A stretch of 64,000 nt of DNA from Paenibacillus sp. J2TS4 (GCF_018403245.1 NZ_BOSH01000001.1:558001-622000), one strand, 5' to 3'; positions 34,901-43,827 are shown, counted from the stretch's first letter. A program made the numbers and translations. Notes: generated by a model not told the origin, from the sequence alone.

Positions 34901-35519
34901 AGAACAGATCCTGGTCATAGCCACTGGAAACCCGGGCAAAGTCAAGGAGTTTGCCCACTGGTTCCATCCTCTCGGGTGGACCGTGCGGAGTCTCGCCGAT
35001 TATGACCGGATGCCCGAAATTGTAGAGGATGGAGAAACGTTTGCCGACAACGCCTGGATTAAAGCGAGTACGATAGCGGACCTTCTTAAAGTTCCCGTAT
35101 TGGCCGATGATTCAGGTCTATGCGTGGACGCTCTAGACGGGGCTCCAGGTGTCTATTCGGCCCGCTATGCGGGTGAGAATGCTTCCGATCAGGACAATAA
35201 CAGGAAGCTGCTGTCCGAATTGAAGACACGGGGAGCCCAAATGGCCGTTGAAGGTCATCCGCAAGGACTCAGCAGAGCCAGCTTTGTTTGTGCCCTCGTG
35301 CTTTACGATCCCGTCACGGGAAAGACTCATCGAGCTGAAGGACGCGTCCCCGGTTATATTCTGAAAGAGGCACGAGGGGACGGTGGCTTCGGTTACGATC
35401 CTTTATTCTACTTACCGGAGCAGGGCCGCTCCATGGCCGAGCTCACCACGGAAGAGAAGAATCAAATCAGTCATCGGGCTCTGGCGCTGCGGAGCTTGTT
35501 CGAGCAGTTGGATAAATAG
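34887..35519 (+). CDS. rdgB: XTP/dITP pyrophosphatase
   Basis: A 210-residue Ham1/RdgB nucleotidase that removes non-canonical purine nucleotides. [13 protein letters not shown] is the N-terminal substrate loop; [20 protein letters not shown] and ARYAGE hold the metal-binding acidic residues, and [20 protein letters not shown] closes the site. It starts inside the end of rph, so the two are coupled. It corresponds to B. subtilis ysnA. Confidence 0.96.
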   Translation: MHPAKEQILVIATGNPGKVKEFAHWFHPLGWTVRSLADYDRMPEIVEDGETFADNAWIKASTIADLLKVPVLADDSGLCVDALDGAPGVYSARYAGENASDQDNNRKLLSELKTRGAQMAVEGHPQGLSRASFVCALVLYDPVTGKTHRAEGRVPGYILKEARGDGGFGYDPLFYLPEQGRSMAELTTEEKNQISHRALALRSLFEQLDK

Positions 35520-35928
35520 AAGGATACCCAACTATGAAAACAGAGTAAATCGACGAGGCTCATCTTGACATTGCCATTGCAGCCCGTCTTCAATAGCCTG
35601 AGTCTAACGAAGTTATGAACAGGAAAGCCGCCTGGGTTCGACCGGGCGGTTTTCGTCATGAACGGGCACGTTTACAGGCATCTCCCGGCTTTGTAAGATT
35701 AAAGGTATGCATCCATCCCAAATTTCATGTCTGTCCAACAGCATCCATCACTAAACAAACCGGTCTGGCCTCTATCCCAATCGATGGCAGAACCTCTAGA
35801 AAATAGAGCTGGAATGCAAATTGCCGTGACGGGGCGAGAAATCAAATAAAGCAAATCAAGCAAATCAAGCCAAACGGTTACTACCGATTGGCTTGAAGGA
35901 AGACATTATGAAAATTTACAGATGTTCT
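35520..35928. other. Intergenic region after rdgB
   Basis: About 400 bp without a gene. It contains the terminator at 35624 and, near its right end, a hairpin (AAGCCAA/TTGGCTT, 35867-35895) that may terminate the minus-strand gene at 35929. CAAATCAAG is repeated at 35849-35866. Confidence 0.5.
35624..35654 (+). terminator. Terminator after rdgB
   Basis: AAAGCCGCC pairs with GGCGGTTTT, extended inwards by GG/CC, followed by TTTTC. It probably ends the rph-rdgB transcript. Confidence 0.7.
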
Positions 35929-36201
35929 TCATTGGCTTTTATCATTGATCCTGCTTTTATCCTCATTTCCCTTATCTTCATCCAGCTCTTCCAGGATGGA
36001 GTGAACAAATAGTTCCGCCGTTGCCATGGATGTGGTAGGCTGAGTCCGATACTCAATATACGTTCCCGAAGCTTCCTGCATATGAGGAGCCGGATGATGC
36101 GGCGGGATGATGCGAATCAGCTTGCCAACAACCGACCCGTCGGGCAGCCGCTCGAAATTGAGAAAGGTTTCCTCGTCGATCACTCGGGTTTCGAAGATCA
36201 C
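35929..36201 (-). CDS. Small protein of unknown function
   Basis: A 90-residue protein I do not recognise. It begins MIFETRVIDEETF, has a beta-rich middle (GSVVGKLIRIIPPHHPAPHM, with clustered His/Pro) and a very acidic and polar tail (ELDEDKGNEDKS). No signal peptide or membrane segment. The GTG start at 36201 is supported by AGGAGGAG 7 bp upstream. It stands alone between rdgB and bioY. Confidence 0.6.
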   Translation of the reverse strand: MIFETRVIDEETFLNFERLPDGSVVGKLIRIIPPHHPAPHMQEASGTYIEYRTQPTTSMATAELFVHSILEELDEDKGNEDKSRINDKSQ

Positions 36202-36388
36202 TATAATCTCCTCCTGATGTTAGGAATAGGTGATATCCCTATTTTACCCGAATAGCGGCTTTTTGAAGCGCTCCACTGACGGAGCGCAGATATTCGCCAA
36301 GGAAGCTTGACGAGACGCTGGTGATCATCATTCTACATAGACTTGGTCTGTTCAGCAGGGTTTGGTCCTGGATAGACTGTTAGTCAGG

Positions 36389-36952
36389 CTACATCAATCG
36401 GGAAGCGGGAAATAGCTTGCGAACGGGCAACACAATGAGTGCAGCGGCTAATGCCTTGATCGCGTCCCCTGGCAAGTAGGGGTAACAGCCAAGAACCATC
36501 GCTTTGCCTAACGATATTTTAGCAGAGTAAGCCAACCAGGGCACACCGGGTACATATAGCAAAAGCGAGCCAAAAGCGAGCATGACAATAAATAAGAGCA
36601 GGAAAGAAAAGATACCGTGGCCTTTAATCCGATTAACAAAATAACCAATAAAAAACGCTGCCAGCGGATAAGCCCAAATAAATCCTCCGGTGGGACCGAA
36701 AATTAAACCGGGTCCCCCTGCGCCGTGAAGCAGTGGGAATCCGAGAGCAGTCAACACAACTACCGTTCCCACACTTATTAATCCGTAACGGGCCCCGAGT
36801 ACAGCTCCTGCAAGCATAACGGCAAAATTTTGCAGAGTGATAGGTACGGGGGAAAATCCGGTATAGATCGTCACAAAGCTGAGAACGACCAGCAAAGCGG
36901 CAAACATAGCGCTGAACGTCAGCCCGCGAACCGTAACGGCCGAAGTTTTCAT
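36389..36952 (-). CDS. bioY: Biotin ECF transporter S component BioY
   Basis: A 187-residue, six-helix membrane protein. VPITLQNFAVMLAGAVLGAR and the GFPLLHGAGGPGLIFGPTGG stretch are hallmarks of BioY, which binds biotin with high affinity. The ATG at 36952 has AAAGGAG 8 bp upstream. It is transcribed away from two ECF transporter genes across a BirA operator, so S, A and T components form one divergent biotin-uptake system. Confidence 0.93.
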   Translation of the reverse strand: MKTSAVTVRGLTFSAMFAALLVVLSFVTIYTGFSPVPITLQNFAVMLAGAVLGARYGLISVGTVVVLTALGFPLLHGAGGPGLIFGPTGGFIWAYPLAAFFIGYFVNRIKGHGIFSFLLLFIVMLAFGSLLLYVPGVPWLAYSAKISLGKAMVLGCYPYLPGDAIKALAAALIVLPVRKLFPASRLM

Positions 36953-36970
36953 TGCATCTTCTCCTTTCAT

Positions 36971-37005
36971 TTGTTAACCTTATGTAAGTGATTTATGGTT
37001 AACAA
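36971..37005. promoter_or_regulatory. BirA operator between bioY and the ECF genes
   Basis: TTGTTAACC at 36971-36979 and GGTTAACAA at 36997-37005 form a perfect 9-bp inverted repeat with a 17-bp spacer, the layout of the Bacillus BirA (biotin repressor) box. Its central position allows it to shut off both divergent transcripts when biotin is plentiful. Confidence 0.9.
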
Positions 37006-37057
37006 TTGGCATTGTAACACAAAAGACTTCAAGAGGAAAAGAGGTTCCGAATAAATT

Positions 37058-37930
37058 ATGCAATTATTGGACGAGTCATTTGTACTAGAGCGCGGAACCG
37101 TCTCGTTTGAAAAAAGAGATTCTCGCCTGCAGGTGCTGTCCGATATTCAATTATCGATAGCCAGGGGAGAATGGCTTGGCATTATCGGCCGCAATGGAAG
37201 CGGCAAGAGCACTTTGGCTAAAGTGATTGCCGGCTATTGCCCGCTGGCTTCCGGCCATATAACGAAGGGCTGGATCGAGGGCAGAAGGATTGGAATGATC
37301 GGACAGCAGCCCGATGCGCAAATTGTCGGAGAAACGATATATGAAGATGTCTGTTTTGTTATGGAAAATGAAGCGAAGGACCCAGTGGAGATGCCCCGGT
37401 TAGCTCAGCAGGCCTTAAAGCGTGTCGGGCTGGATTTGCCTTCCGCTCATCCGGTAGCTGAGCTTTCCGGCGGGCAGAAGCAGCTGCTGGCTATCGCCGG
37501 ATGGCTCGTAACCGATGTGGGGATGCTGATCTTCGACGAAGCGACGGCCATGCTGGATCCGGCGTCCAGACAAAGGGTGCTTCAGGTGGCGGCTGAGCTT
37601 AACCGTTCCGGAACGGCCATTGTCTGGATTACTCAATGGATGGAGGAATTGGCCTGGGCCGACCGTGTCATAGCGTTAGATAGCGGTGAAATTGCATTCG
37701 AAGGCCCGACTTCATCATTTTTTTACGGAAATCGGGATAATGAACAAGGGGAGACAGCCTCTTGGTTGGATGATTGGGCTTCAACCCCTTGCCAGCTTCT
37801 CGGGTACGAGCAGCCCTATGCTGTACAAGTGGCCCGGTCCTTGCAGAAGCGGGGGATTGGGCTTTCTCCCCTGCCCGTGACGGTAGAACAATTAAGCGCG
37901 GCGGTGAACAATTATGGATCTTCGGCTTGA
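37058..37930 (+). CDS. ECF transporter ATPase (first)
   Basis: A 290-residue ABC ATPase of the energy-coupling-factor type. Walker A GRNGSGKS lies at 44-51, the Q-loop region reads IGQQPDAQIV (typical of EcfA), the signature is LSGGQKQ and Walker B MLIFDEATAML. It powers biotin import with BioY. Its last 17 bp overlap the next gene. It is transcribed from the BirA-controlled region. Confidence 0.85.
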   Translation: MQLLDESFVLERGTVSFEKRDSRLQVLSDIQLSIARGEWLGIIGRNGSGKSTLAKVIAGYCPLASGHITKGWIEGRRIGMIGQQPDAQIVGETIYEDVCFVMENEAKDPVEMPRLAQQALKRVGLDLPSAHPVAELSGGQKQLLAIAGWLVTDVGMLIFDEATAMLDPASRQRVLQVAAELNRSGTAIVWITQWMEELAWADRVIALDSGEIAFEGPTSSFFYGNRDNEQGETASWLDDWASTPCQLLGYEQPYAVQVARSLQKRGIGLSPLPVTVEQLSAAVNNYGSSA

Positions 37931-39728
37931 AGGAGTCTGTGTCTCATCGCCAAAGCGGAAGGAATTCAGGCTGATCCACGACGTTACTTGCACTCTGCGC
38001 AGCGGTTCTTTAACGTTGCTGATTGGACGTACAGGTGCGGGGAAGTCGACTTTGCTCGATGTTCTGGCCGGTTTGACGGAGCCTACGCAAGGAGTCATTT
38101 CTCTGGGGGAAACGCCCTTCTGGAAGCGAGGGCGGGTTAATCGAGCGATTCTTGAAAAAAGCGCCTTTGTGTTTCAAAGTCCCGAGAAGCAATTATTCGC
38201 TCGCACCGTCCGTCAGGAATTCGAATATTCGTTAAAGCCTTTGCGTCTTTCTTCGGAGCAGACCGAGAGTTGGATGACACAGGCACTGAAGCAAGTGGAG
38301 CTTCCTGAGAGCATACTGCTGGATAATCCGCTTACGTTAAGCGGAGGACAGAAACGCAGGGTTGCTGTGGCAGTCGCTTTTGCCTGCCACCCGGAATGGC
38401 TGCTGCTGGATGAGCCGACGGCCGGTCTGGATGGTGAAGGAATCCAAGCGTTCACGGATTACATCCAGTCGTGGAAGCAGCAATCCGGGGCCGGAATCGT
38501 GCTCGCTACACACGATTTGGACACATTCCTCCCGCTCGCTGATTCTGTTCTGATCATGGACGGAGGAATGGTTATGGCCCAGTGCTCAGGTGCGGAATTG
38601 CTGCGCCGCCCTCAGCTTCTGCTGGAGGCCGGCTTGATTCCGCCTGGCCGGCTGCGGGCAGTCGAGCTGCTGCGGCGGCAAGGAATCCCCTTGCCGTCGG
38701 GCTGGCTGACGCCGGAGCAGCTAGCTGCCGCGGTTGCGGAGGCGCTCCCTGCGCAGGCCACCGCCGCCGCAGCGACTGCCTGGCCCGGCGCCCCTGCGCA
38801 CGAGCGTTCCGCCGCCGCAGCGACTGCCTGGCCCGGCGCCCCTGCGCACGAGCGTTCCGCCGCCGCAGCGACTGCCTGGCCCGGCGCCCCTGCGCGCGAG
38901 CGTTCCGTCGCCACGGCGACTGCCTCGCCCGGCGCGCCGGCGGGCCCGGGTCCTGCCGCCGCCCGGAGCTGGCTGCAGAGCTGCGATCCCCGCTCTCTAT
39001 GGGCCGTATACATGCTCATATCGGCGGGAATCCTGCTGCAGCGCTCCTGGATAGGCGTGGCCGCGGCTCTGGCGATCACAGCGGCGGCCATCGCATGGTC
39101 CCGCGCTGGCTGGCGGCCGATCCGCCGGCTGGCGCTGGGCTTCCTGCTGTTTATGGCGCTATCCTCCCTGGTGGCCGGACTCCGGCTGACCCTCGCGGAG
39201 GGGGCCGCTTTCCCACTGGCCATTGGCTTCTCGGCGGAAGCGGCCCAGACGACCATGCAGCAGCTGGCCAGAATCTGGTGCTTGCTGCTGCTCGGCGCCC
39301 TGCTTCCTCTGCTCGCCGGCTCGATGAGGATGAAGCAAGGACTGGAACAGGGCTTGGCCTTCTTATCGCGCATCAAGCTTCCGGTCGAGGCACTGGCCTT
39401 GTCTGTCGCTCTCGTTTTCCGCTTCATCCCGTTAATTCTTTCAGAATGGGAACGCTTTTCGCGGATTGCGAGAGCGAGGGCTAAATCAGGAAGCAGGCCC
39501 GGAAGAATTTCGCTCCGAGAGCTTCCCGCTATTGTTATCCCGCTGCTATCCTCTTTGCTGCAGTTGGCGGAACAATTTTCTTCGGCGATGGAGATGAGAG
39601 GGTATGGCCACATTGGAAGCCGGAGAACATCCTGCATAGTTCTGCGCATGAATCGGAAGGACTGGGCCTTTGTCGGATCAGGCTTCTTGCTGTTCGCGCT
39701 TCTCCTGCTGATCCGTCTGAAGGGTTAG
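37914..39728 (+). CDS. Fused ECF ATPase and EcfT transmembrane protein
   Basis: A 604-residue fusion. Residues 1-270 are a second ECF ATPase (Walker A GRTGAGKS at 38-45, Q-loop VFQSPEKQLFA, signature LSGGQKRR, Walker B WLLLDEPTAGLD). Residues about 284-347 are an Ala/Pro-rich linker made of three near-identical 16-residue repeats and a fourth degenerate one. Residues 360-604 are an EcfT protein with several membrane helices and a coupling region (SEWERFSRIARARAKSG; EMRGYGHI). Normally these are two proteins; no stop or frameshift separates them here. Linker and T part are much GC-richer than the surroundings. Confidence 0.85.
   Translation: MDLRLEGVCVSSPKRKEFRLIHDVTCTLRSGSLTLLIGRTGAGKSTLLDVLAGLTEPTQGVISLGETPFWKRGRVNRAILEKSAFVFQSPEKQLFARTVRQEFEYSLKPLRLSSEQTESWMTQALKQVELPESILLDNPLTLSGGQKRRVAVAVAFACHPEWLLLDEPTAGLDGEGIQAFTDYIQSWKQQSGAGIVLATHDLDTFLPLADSVLIMDGGMVMAQCSGAELLRRPQLLLEAGLIPPGRLRAVELLRRQGIPLPSGWLTPEQLAAAVAEALPAQATAAAATAWPGAPAHERSAAAATAWPGAPAHERSAAAATAWPGAPARERSVATATASPGAPAGPGPAAARSWLQSCDPRSLWAVYMLISAGILLQRSWIGVAAALAITAAAIAWSRAGWRPIRRLALGFLLFMALSSLVAGLRLTLAEGAAFPLAIGFSAEAAQTTMQQLARIWCLLLLGALLPLLAGSMRMKQGLEQGLAFLSRIKLPVEALALSVALVFRFIPLILSEWERFSRIARARAKSGSRPGRISLRELPAIVIPLLSSLLQLAEQFSSAMEMRGYGHIGSRRTSCIVLRMNRKDWAFVGSGFLLFALLLLIRLKG
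38763..38954 (+). repeat. 48-bp tandem repeats in the ECF fusion linker
   Basis: Units at 38763-38810, 38811-38858 and 38859-38906 are almost identical; 38907-38954 is a degraded fourth. Each encodes 16 residues including AATAWPGAPAHERS. Being in frame (48 = 3 x 16), copy-number change only lengthens or shortens the linker. Confidence 0.9.
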
Positions 39729-40456
39729 GAATGACGTCTCGGGCTCGGCTTCGGATAGGAATAGACCCGCACATTCTCATTTTCGTCAACGGTTGCCAAT
39801 AGGACATCGCGGATATTCGTATAAGTCGGGGATACCTTTCTTTTAAGCCACATTTGGTCTTTTCCAATTTCTTCGAGAAGCCGTTTATCGATTTTTCCGT
39901 GAACAATAATTGGCCTTGCGAGTGTAAACGGCCCGGTCTCAAGCTTCATATCGGCAGGAGTAAGCGGTTGGTAAGGGGTATCCGTGAAGACAGAGAGGGT
40001 GCCTCCCGGTTCCCATAAGGCGAGGGATACCTTCTGAATATCCTCGACCTTTGCTTTTCGAAGCTCGGAAAATAAATAATCAATAGAGATTTTGGCGATA
40101 GGCAGGTTATGAAATTGGATCTGTCCATTTTGGATGAGCTTGACCGGCGGAGGATCTAGATACCTTTTGAAAAACGGCCATTTCAGGCTAAGCCAGGTTG
40201 CTGCAACATACAAGACGATGAGAACAAGCGTGGTGAGTATAGATCCCTGAAGTCCTAATTTTTCATCTGAAAGCGGATGAGCTATAATATTGCCGAGGAC
40301 AAGCGCAATAATGAAATCGAGGAATCTTAATTGAGAAATCGAGCGCTGCCCCATCATCTTGGCGGCAAGCAGCAAAAAAACAAAGCTGACCAAGCCTCTT
40401 AAAATCCATTGAACGGTAGTCAACGATTCTTGTCCGTGGTAAAAATCCAATCCCAT
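39725..40456 (-). CDS. DUF421 (YetF-type) membrane protein
   Basis: A protein of about 243 residues: three N-terminal membrane helices with RSISQLRFLDFIIALVLGNI, then a cytoplasmic DUF421 domain (LIQNGQI, ISIDYLFSELRKAKVEDIQK, VSLALWEPGGTLSVF). Members of the family in Bacillus are associated with spore or general membrane functions. Its 3' end overlaps the fused ECF gene by 4 bp. ATG at 40456 or GTG at 40459; GAGG precedes both. No terminator separates it from the convergent gene. Confidence 0.8.
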   Translation of the reverse strand: MGLDFYHGQESLTTVQWILRGLVSFVFLLLAAKMMGQRSISQLRFLDFIIALVLGNIIAHPLSDEKLGLQGSILTTLVLIVLYVAATWLSLKWPFFKRYLDPPPVKLIQNGQIQFHNLPIAKISIDYLFSELRKAKVEDIQKVSLALWEPGGTLSVFTDTPYQPLTPADMKLETGPFTLARPIIVHGKIDKRLLEEIGKDQMWLKRKVSPTYTNIRDVLLATVDENENVRVYSYPKPSPRRHS

Positions 40457-40575
40457 CACATCCTCAAGCTTTGAGTTAAAAAGTAAGCTTCCCTCATTTT
40501 CCCATGACTATACGAACAGTAGAAACCAAGAAGGAAGCGTAAAGGATTAATGATTTGGATGAACTGACTTTGATC

Positions 40576-40608
40576 GGTGAATTCTATCCTTGAATTCACC
40601 TTTTTTTT
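40576..40608 (+). terminator. Orphan plus-strand terminator
   Basis: GGTGAATTC pairs perfectly with GAATTCACC across a 7-nt loop, followed by eight T. The nearest plus-strand gene ends 850 bp upstream and there is a convergent gene in between, so it may end a small RNA or a very short transcript. Confidence 0.75.
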
Positions 40609-40723
40609 GTCCTTATAGACCAAATTCCCTAGAGAAGCAACTCCGGAAAAGGTGAGAAAAATTCACGACAAAGCTTTCCTGAGGAGCGTACCTGGGAGAG
40701 CCATACCCTCGAAGCTTAGACCA

Positions 40724-40778
40724 TTGACAAATTTAGGCAGGTAACTATAATAGTATATGAGCATATGTTCATATACTA
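40724..40778 (+). promoter_or_regulatory. czcD promoter with ArsR/CzrA-type operator
   Basis: TTGACA (40724-40729), 16 bp, TATAAT (40746-40751) is a near-consensus sigma-A promoter. It is overlapped by a 28-bp palindrome at 40751-40778, centred on ATGAGCATATGTTCAT with one mismatched pair, of the kind bound by zinc-sensing ArsR-family repressors. Repressor bound here would block initiation until metal rises. Confidence 0.8.
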
Positions 40779-40815
40779 AAATTAAAGCAGCAGTTGATCT
40801 AAGGAGGGAATTTCG

Positions 40816-41769
40816 ATGAACCATCACCACCACCATAATCATTCCGATTCTCACCATCATGGACCAGCCACAGCAGGCGGGCATATCCACGACTCGGCCC
40901 GTGAAGGAAATAAGAAGGGATTGACGATCGCCCTGATTATTACCGGTCTTGTCATGATCTTGGAATTTGTCGGTGGTCTGGTCACTAACAGCTTGGCGCT
41001 GCTGTCGGACTCCGGTCATATGTTGAGCGATTTCAGCTCTCTCTTACTCAGTCTGGCGGCTATCTGGTTTGCGACTCGGCAGGCACCGGCTGACAAAACG
41101 TATGGCTTTTACCGATTTGAAGTGTTGGCGGCGTTATTTAACGGGGTTTCCCTATTCGTTATCGCCGGTTTTATCGTCTGGGAAGCCTACCAGCGATTTC
41201 TCGAGCCGCCGCAGGTGGCGGGAGGCTCGATGCTCATTATTGTGGCGATTGGACTGGCCGCTAACCTGCTCAGCGCTTGGGCTCTTATGCGCCGAGGGGA
41301 TGTCAAAAACAACTTGAATCTGCGAAGCGCCTACCTGCATGTGCTTGGAGATGCTCTGGGCTCTGTTGGTGCAATTATCGCCGGAGTTGTGATGCTTCTG
41401 TTTTCGTGGTACGCGGCGGATCCGCTCATTAGCGTTATTGTTGCGCTTCTTATTCTTAAAAGTGCATGGGGAGTTATTAAGCATTCCCTTCACATTCTGA
41501 TGGAAGGAGCTCCGGCATACGCCAGTCCGGATAAGGTCGAGGAAGAGCTGATGCAAATCGCCGAGGTCGTCGGCGTACACGATTTGCACCTATGGACGAT
41601 TACCTCTGGGATGGATGCTTTGAGCTGTCACCTGGTCATCACGGATTTGGCCGACGGACAGGAGGTTTTGCAGGAAGCCATTCGTCGGGTGCAGGAGCGT
41701 TTCGGCATAGACCACGCGACCATTCAGATTGAGGAGTCGACTATCCGGCACCCGGTTCTAAAAATATAA
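40816..41769 (+). CDS. czcD: Cation diffusion facilitator (zinc/cobalt efflux)
   Basis: A 317-residue CDF exporter. The N-terminus is His-rich (MNHHHHHNHSDSHHHG), a metal-binding region typical of CzcD/ZitB. Six membrane helices follow; LALLSDSGHMLSDFSSL carries the HxxxD metal site, and DALGSVGAIIAG its partner. The C-terminal domain ends with the metallochaperone-like DHATIQIE. AAGGAGG precedes the ATG. It is regulated by the metal-type operator upstream and followed by czcO. Confidence 0.93.
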   Translation: MNHHHHHNHSDSHHHGPATAGGHIHDSAREGNKKGLTIALIITGLVMILEFVGGLVTNSLALLSDSGHMLSDFSSLLLSLAAIWFATRQAPADKTYGFYRFEVLAALFNGVSLFVIAGFIVWEAYQRFLEPPQVAGGSMLIIVAIGLAANLLSAWALMRRGDVKNNLNLRSAYLHVLGDALGSVGAIIAGVVMLLFSWYAADPLISVIVALLILKSAWGVIKHSLHILMEGAPAYASPDKVEEELMQIAEVVGVHDLHLWTITSGMDALSCHLVITDLADGQEVLQEAIRRVQERFGIDHATIQIEESTIRHPVLKI

Positions 41770-41785
41770 GAGGGGGGAGAAAAGC

Positions 41786-42853
41786 TTGGAAGAACAGGTT
41801 GATGTTCTGGTCGTTGGCGCCGGTCAGGCCGGACTTGCGGTCGGATATTATTTGAAACAGGCAGGAATTTCTCATCTGATCGTAGATAAAGCCATTGAGC
41901 TTGGCGAGAGCTGGAAAACGCGGTATGATTCGCTCACCTTATTCACCCCGAGAAGGTACAGCTCTCTGCCTGGCTGGCCGATGGAGGGCAGGAAGGACGG
42001 GTATCCGACTAAAGATGAGGTCGCTCAATATTTACAAAAATATGCTGAAAGGTTCTCTCTTCGTGTAAGGTTAAATACGGAAATTATTCGTTTGGAAAGG
42101 GAAGGCCAGCGATTCCGCTGTATCACCGAATCGGAGGAAATCAAGGCCCGGCGGGTGATCGTCGCTACCGGACCGTTTCAGCAGCCATCTTATCCTGAAT
42201 TTGCGCGGGAGGCTTCGGAAGCGGTTGTCCAGCTTCACTCTTCCGGGTATCGCAATGCTTCCCAACTGCAAACTGGCTCGGTTCTCGTAGTAGGCGGCGG
42301 CAACTCAGGGGCGCAGATTGCAGCGGAATTGGCTGCGGCCCCAGAACGGGAAGTCTATTTATCTGCAGGCCATCGGATGAAAGTGATCTCATTAGAGTGG
42401 GCGGGACGAAGCGTCTTTTGGTGGCTCGACAAGCTGGGAGTGTTGAGAGCGGATGCTCATTCCTTCATCGGACGAAGGCTGCGCCGGATGGATGATCCGA
42501 TCTTTGGCCGTTCGGTTCCAAGGCTGGCGGAAGCGGGAGCCCTCCGGATTAAACCGCGATTGGCGCAGATTCGCGGGGGAGAGTTCTATTTCGCGGATGG
42601 AACCCGGCTAAGGCCGGACAACGTCATTTGGGCGACCGGCTTCCGGTCGGACTATTCATGGCTTGCGCTTCCCGGGGCGGTAGATGACAGCGGCCGGCCG
42701 GTGCATGACCGGGGAATCAGTCTTGCGGTTCCGCATCTATATTATATCGGCCTGCCCTGGCAGGTTAATCGGGCTTCCGCCCTGCTCGCCGGTGTCGGTA
42801 GAGATGCGGAATCTGTCGTTAATCATCTTCTTTCAAATCCGGTTAGCGGATGA
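41786..42853 (+). CDS. czcO: CzcO-like FAD/NAD(P)-binding flavoprotein
   Basis: A 355-residue flavoprotein. VLVVGAGQAGLAVGYYL is the FAD-binding Rossmann loop, GESWKTRYDSLTLFTPRRYS the second conserved stretch and VLVVGGGNSGAQIAAEL the NAD(P) site; ATGFRSDY lies near the C-terminus. The family was named CzcO because it often accompanies CzcD; a direct part in metal resistance is not established. The TTG start has GAGGGGGGAG upstream and lies 16 bp from czcD. Confidence 0.8.
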   Translation: MEEQVDVLVVGAGQAGLAVGYYLKQAGISHLIVDKAIELGESWKTRYDSLTLFTPRRYSSLPGWPMEGRKDGYPTKDEVAQYLQKYAERFSLRVRLNTEIIRLEREGQRFRCITESEEIKARRVIVATGPFQQPSYPEFAREASEAVVQLHSSGYRNASQLQTGSVLVVGGGNSGAQIAAELAAAPEREVYLSAGHRMKVISLEWAGRSVFWWLDKLGVLRADAHSFIGRRLRRMDDPIFGRSVPRLAEAGALRIKPRLAQIRGGEFYFADGTRLRPDNVIWATGFRSDYSWLALPGAVDDSGRPVHDRGISLAVPHLYYIGLPWQVNRASALLAGVGRDAESVVNHLLSNPVSG

Positions 42854-42970
42854 GAAATTAGGGGCGTTCCTCCTTTAAGCGGTAGATCAGCCTGAGATCA
42901 TCTTAATATTTTCTTCATGATCGTAAGATTGCATCCTTTTCCAAAGAGGGGTCCCGTTGGACAATAGGAA

Positions 42971-43410
42971 GGGGACGTGCTTCTGTTGGCCGGTGTGGAA
43001 TACGTTACGGGTTCGGAGTCCATAGCGCAGACCGGTGAACTCCACGCTCTGCAAGGAGAGGCCGATCCTCAAGATATGCAGGCCTTCACCTATTGCTTCG
43101 CGGTGGACCATTTGGAAGGGGAGGATTGGACAATCTCCAGGCGGTTCAGTATGATTTCTGGCGGCAGTATCAGGCGGATTTCTGGCCGGATAAGCAATTA
43201 AGCTGGATGGGACTCGTTCCGCATACTTTGGAACCGATTCGCTACAGCTTTTTTCCCGACGGAAAGTCATTCTCGCTATGGAAATACCGTAGAGTAATAG
43301 ACCGAACTAACTTTGCGGATGGAGCTTATCCCAGTGATATGACGATTGTCAACTGGCCGCAAAATGATTATCGGCTCGGCTCCATCATCGACCGCAGGGG
43401 AACGAGAAGC
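42971..43410 (+). pseudogene. Decayed FAD-dependent oxidoreductase
   Basis: The first frame reads LAGVEYVTGSESIAQTGELH and FTYCFAVDHLEGEDWTI; from about 43125 another frame continues QYDFWRQYQADFW, SFSLWKYRRVIDRTNF and MTIVNWPQNDYRLG. These are consecutive parts of the FAD_oxidored family. The N-terminal FAD-binding part and the C-terminus are missing. The frame change and lack of a start mark it as dead. A terminator follows at 43414. The rest of 42854-43827 holds only terminators. Confidence 0.8.
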
Positions 43411-43413
43411 GAG

Positions 43414-43449
43414 GCCCGTTCTTTTCGATGGAAAAGAGCGGGCTTTTCC
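43414..43449 (+). terminator. Terminator after the FAD-oxidoreductase remnant
   Basis: GCCCGTTCTTTTC pairs with GAAAAGAGCGGGC (one wobble, 4-nt loop), followed by TTTTCC. It may now serve czcD-czcO. Confidence 0.8.
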
Positions 43450-43700
43450 TTCGATTTTCCTATAATTTTCATAATAATTCCTAACATTCCATCTTTAGTC
43501 CTAGCAAGTTATAGTAGTCCCATGCCGAAATTGATAGTAAATTTAACATATGCAGGAAATGAAGGGAAAGAAGGGGCAGCTTGAAGTTGAATATAAATCA
43601 AAAGATACGGTCCGCCAAAACCGATATTTTTCAGAATAGGGGAGGATCTATATAGAGGAGCATCGAATTAATATTTAGAAAAAAGCCAAAATTTAGAACG

Positions 43701-43727
43701 GATGCCTCTTTTCTGGCGTCTCTTTTT
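43701..43727 (+). terminator. Possible terminator
   Basis: GATGCC and GGCGTC form a 6-bp stem (one wobble) followed by TCTTTTTA. No gene directly precedes it. Confidence 0.45.
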
Positions 43728-43827
43728 ATGACATATAGAATTTAAAGGTTAGGTTGGTCCGCGATGGAACAAACTGCTTAAACGGTATAATCCGGGGCCA
43801 TAAATTTAGAAAGGAATGAAATGACGA

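Larger units (their letters stand above)
40460..40815. other. Regulatory region upstream of czcD
   Basis: About 350 bp with a plus-strand terminator at 40576-40608 that has no visible gene before it, and the promoter/operator at 40724-40778. Otherwise nothing recognised. Confidence 0.6.

Noticed and set aside
38763..38954. Second tandem repeat considered as CRISPR or origin iterons
   Set aside because: In-frame 48-bp coding repeats inside a transporter gene; no spacers or replication genes.
38582..39649. Long alternative frames on both strands over the ECF fusion
   Set aside because: They are a consequence of the very high GC there; the ECF frame has clear motifs on both sides of the linker.
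40504..40542. A 12-codon frame before the orphan terminator
   Set aside because: No ribosome-binding site upstream; kept only as part of the possible small-RNA finding.
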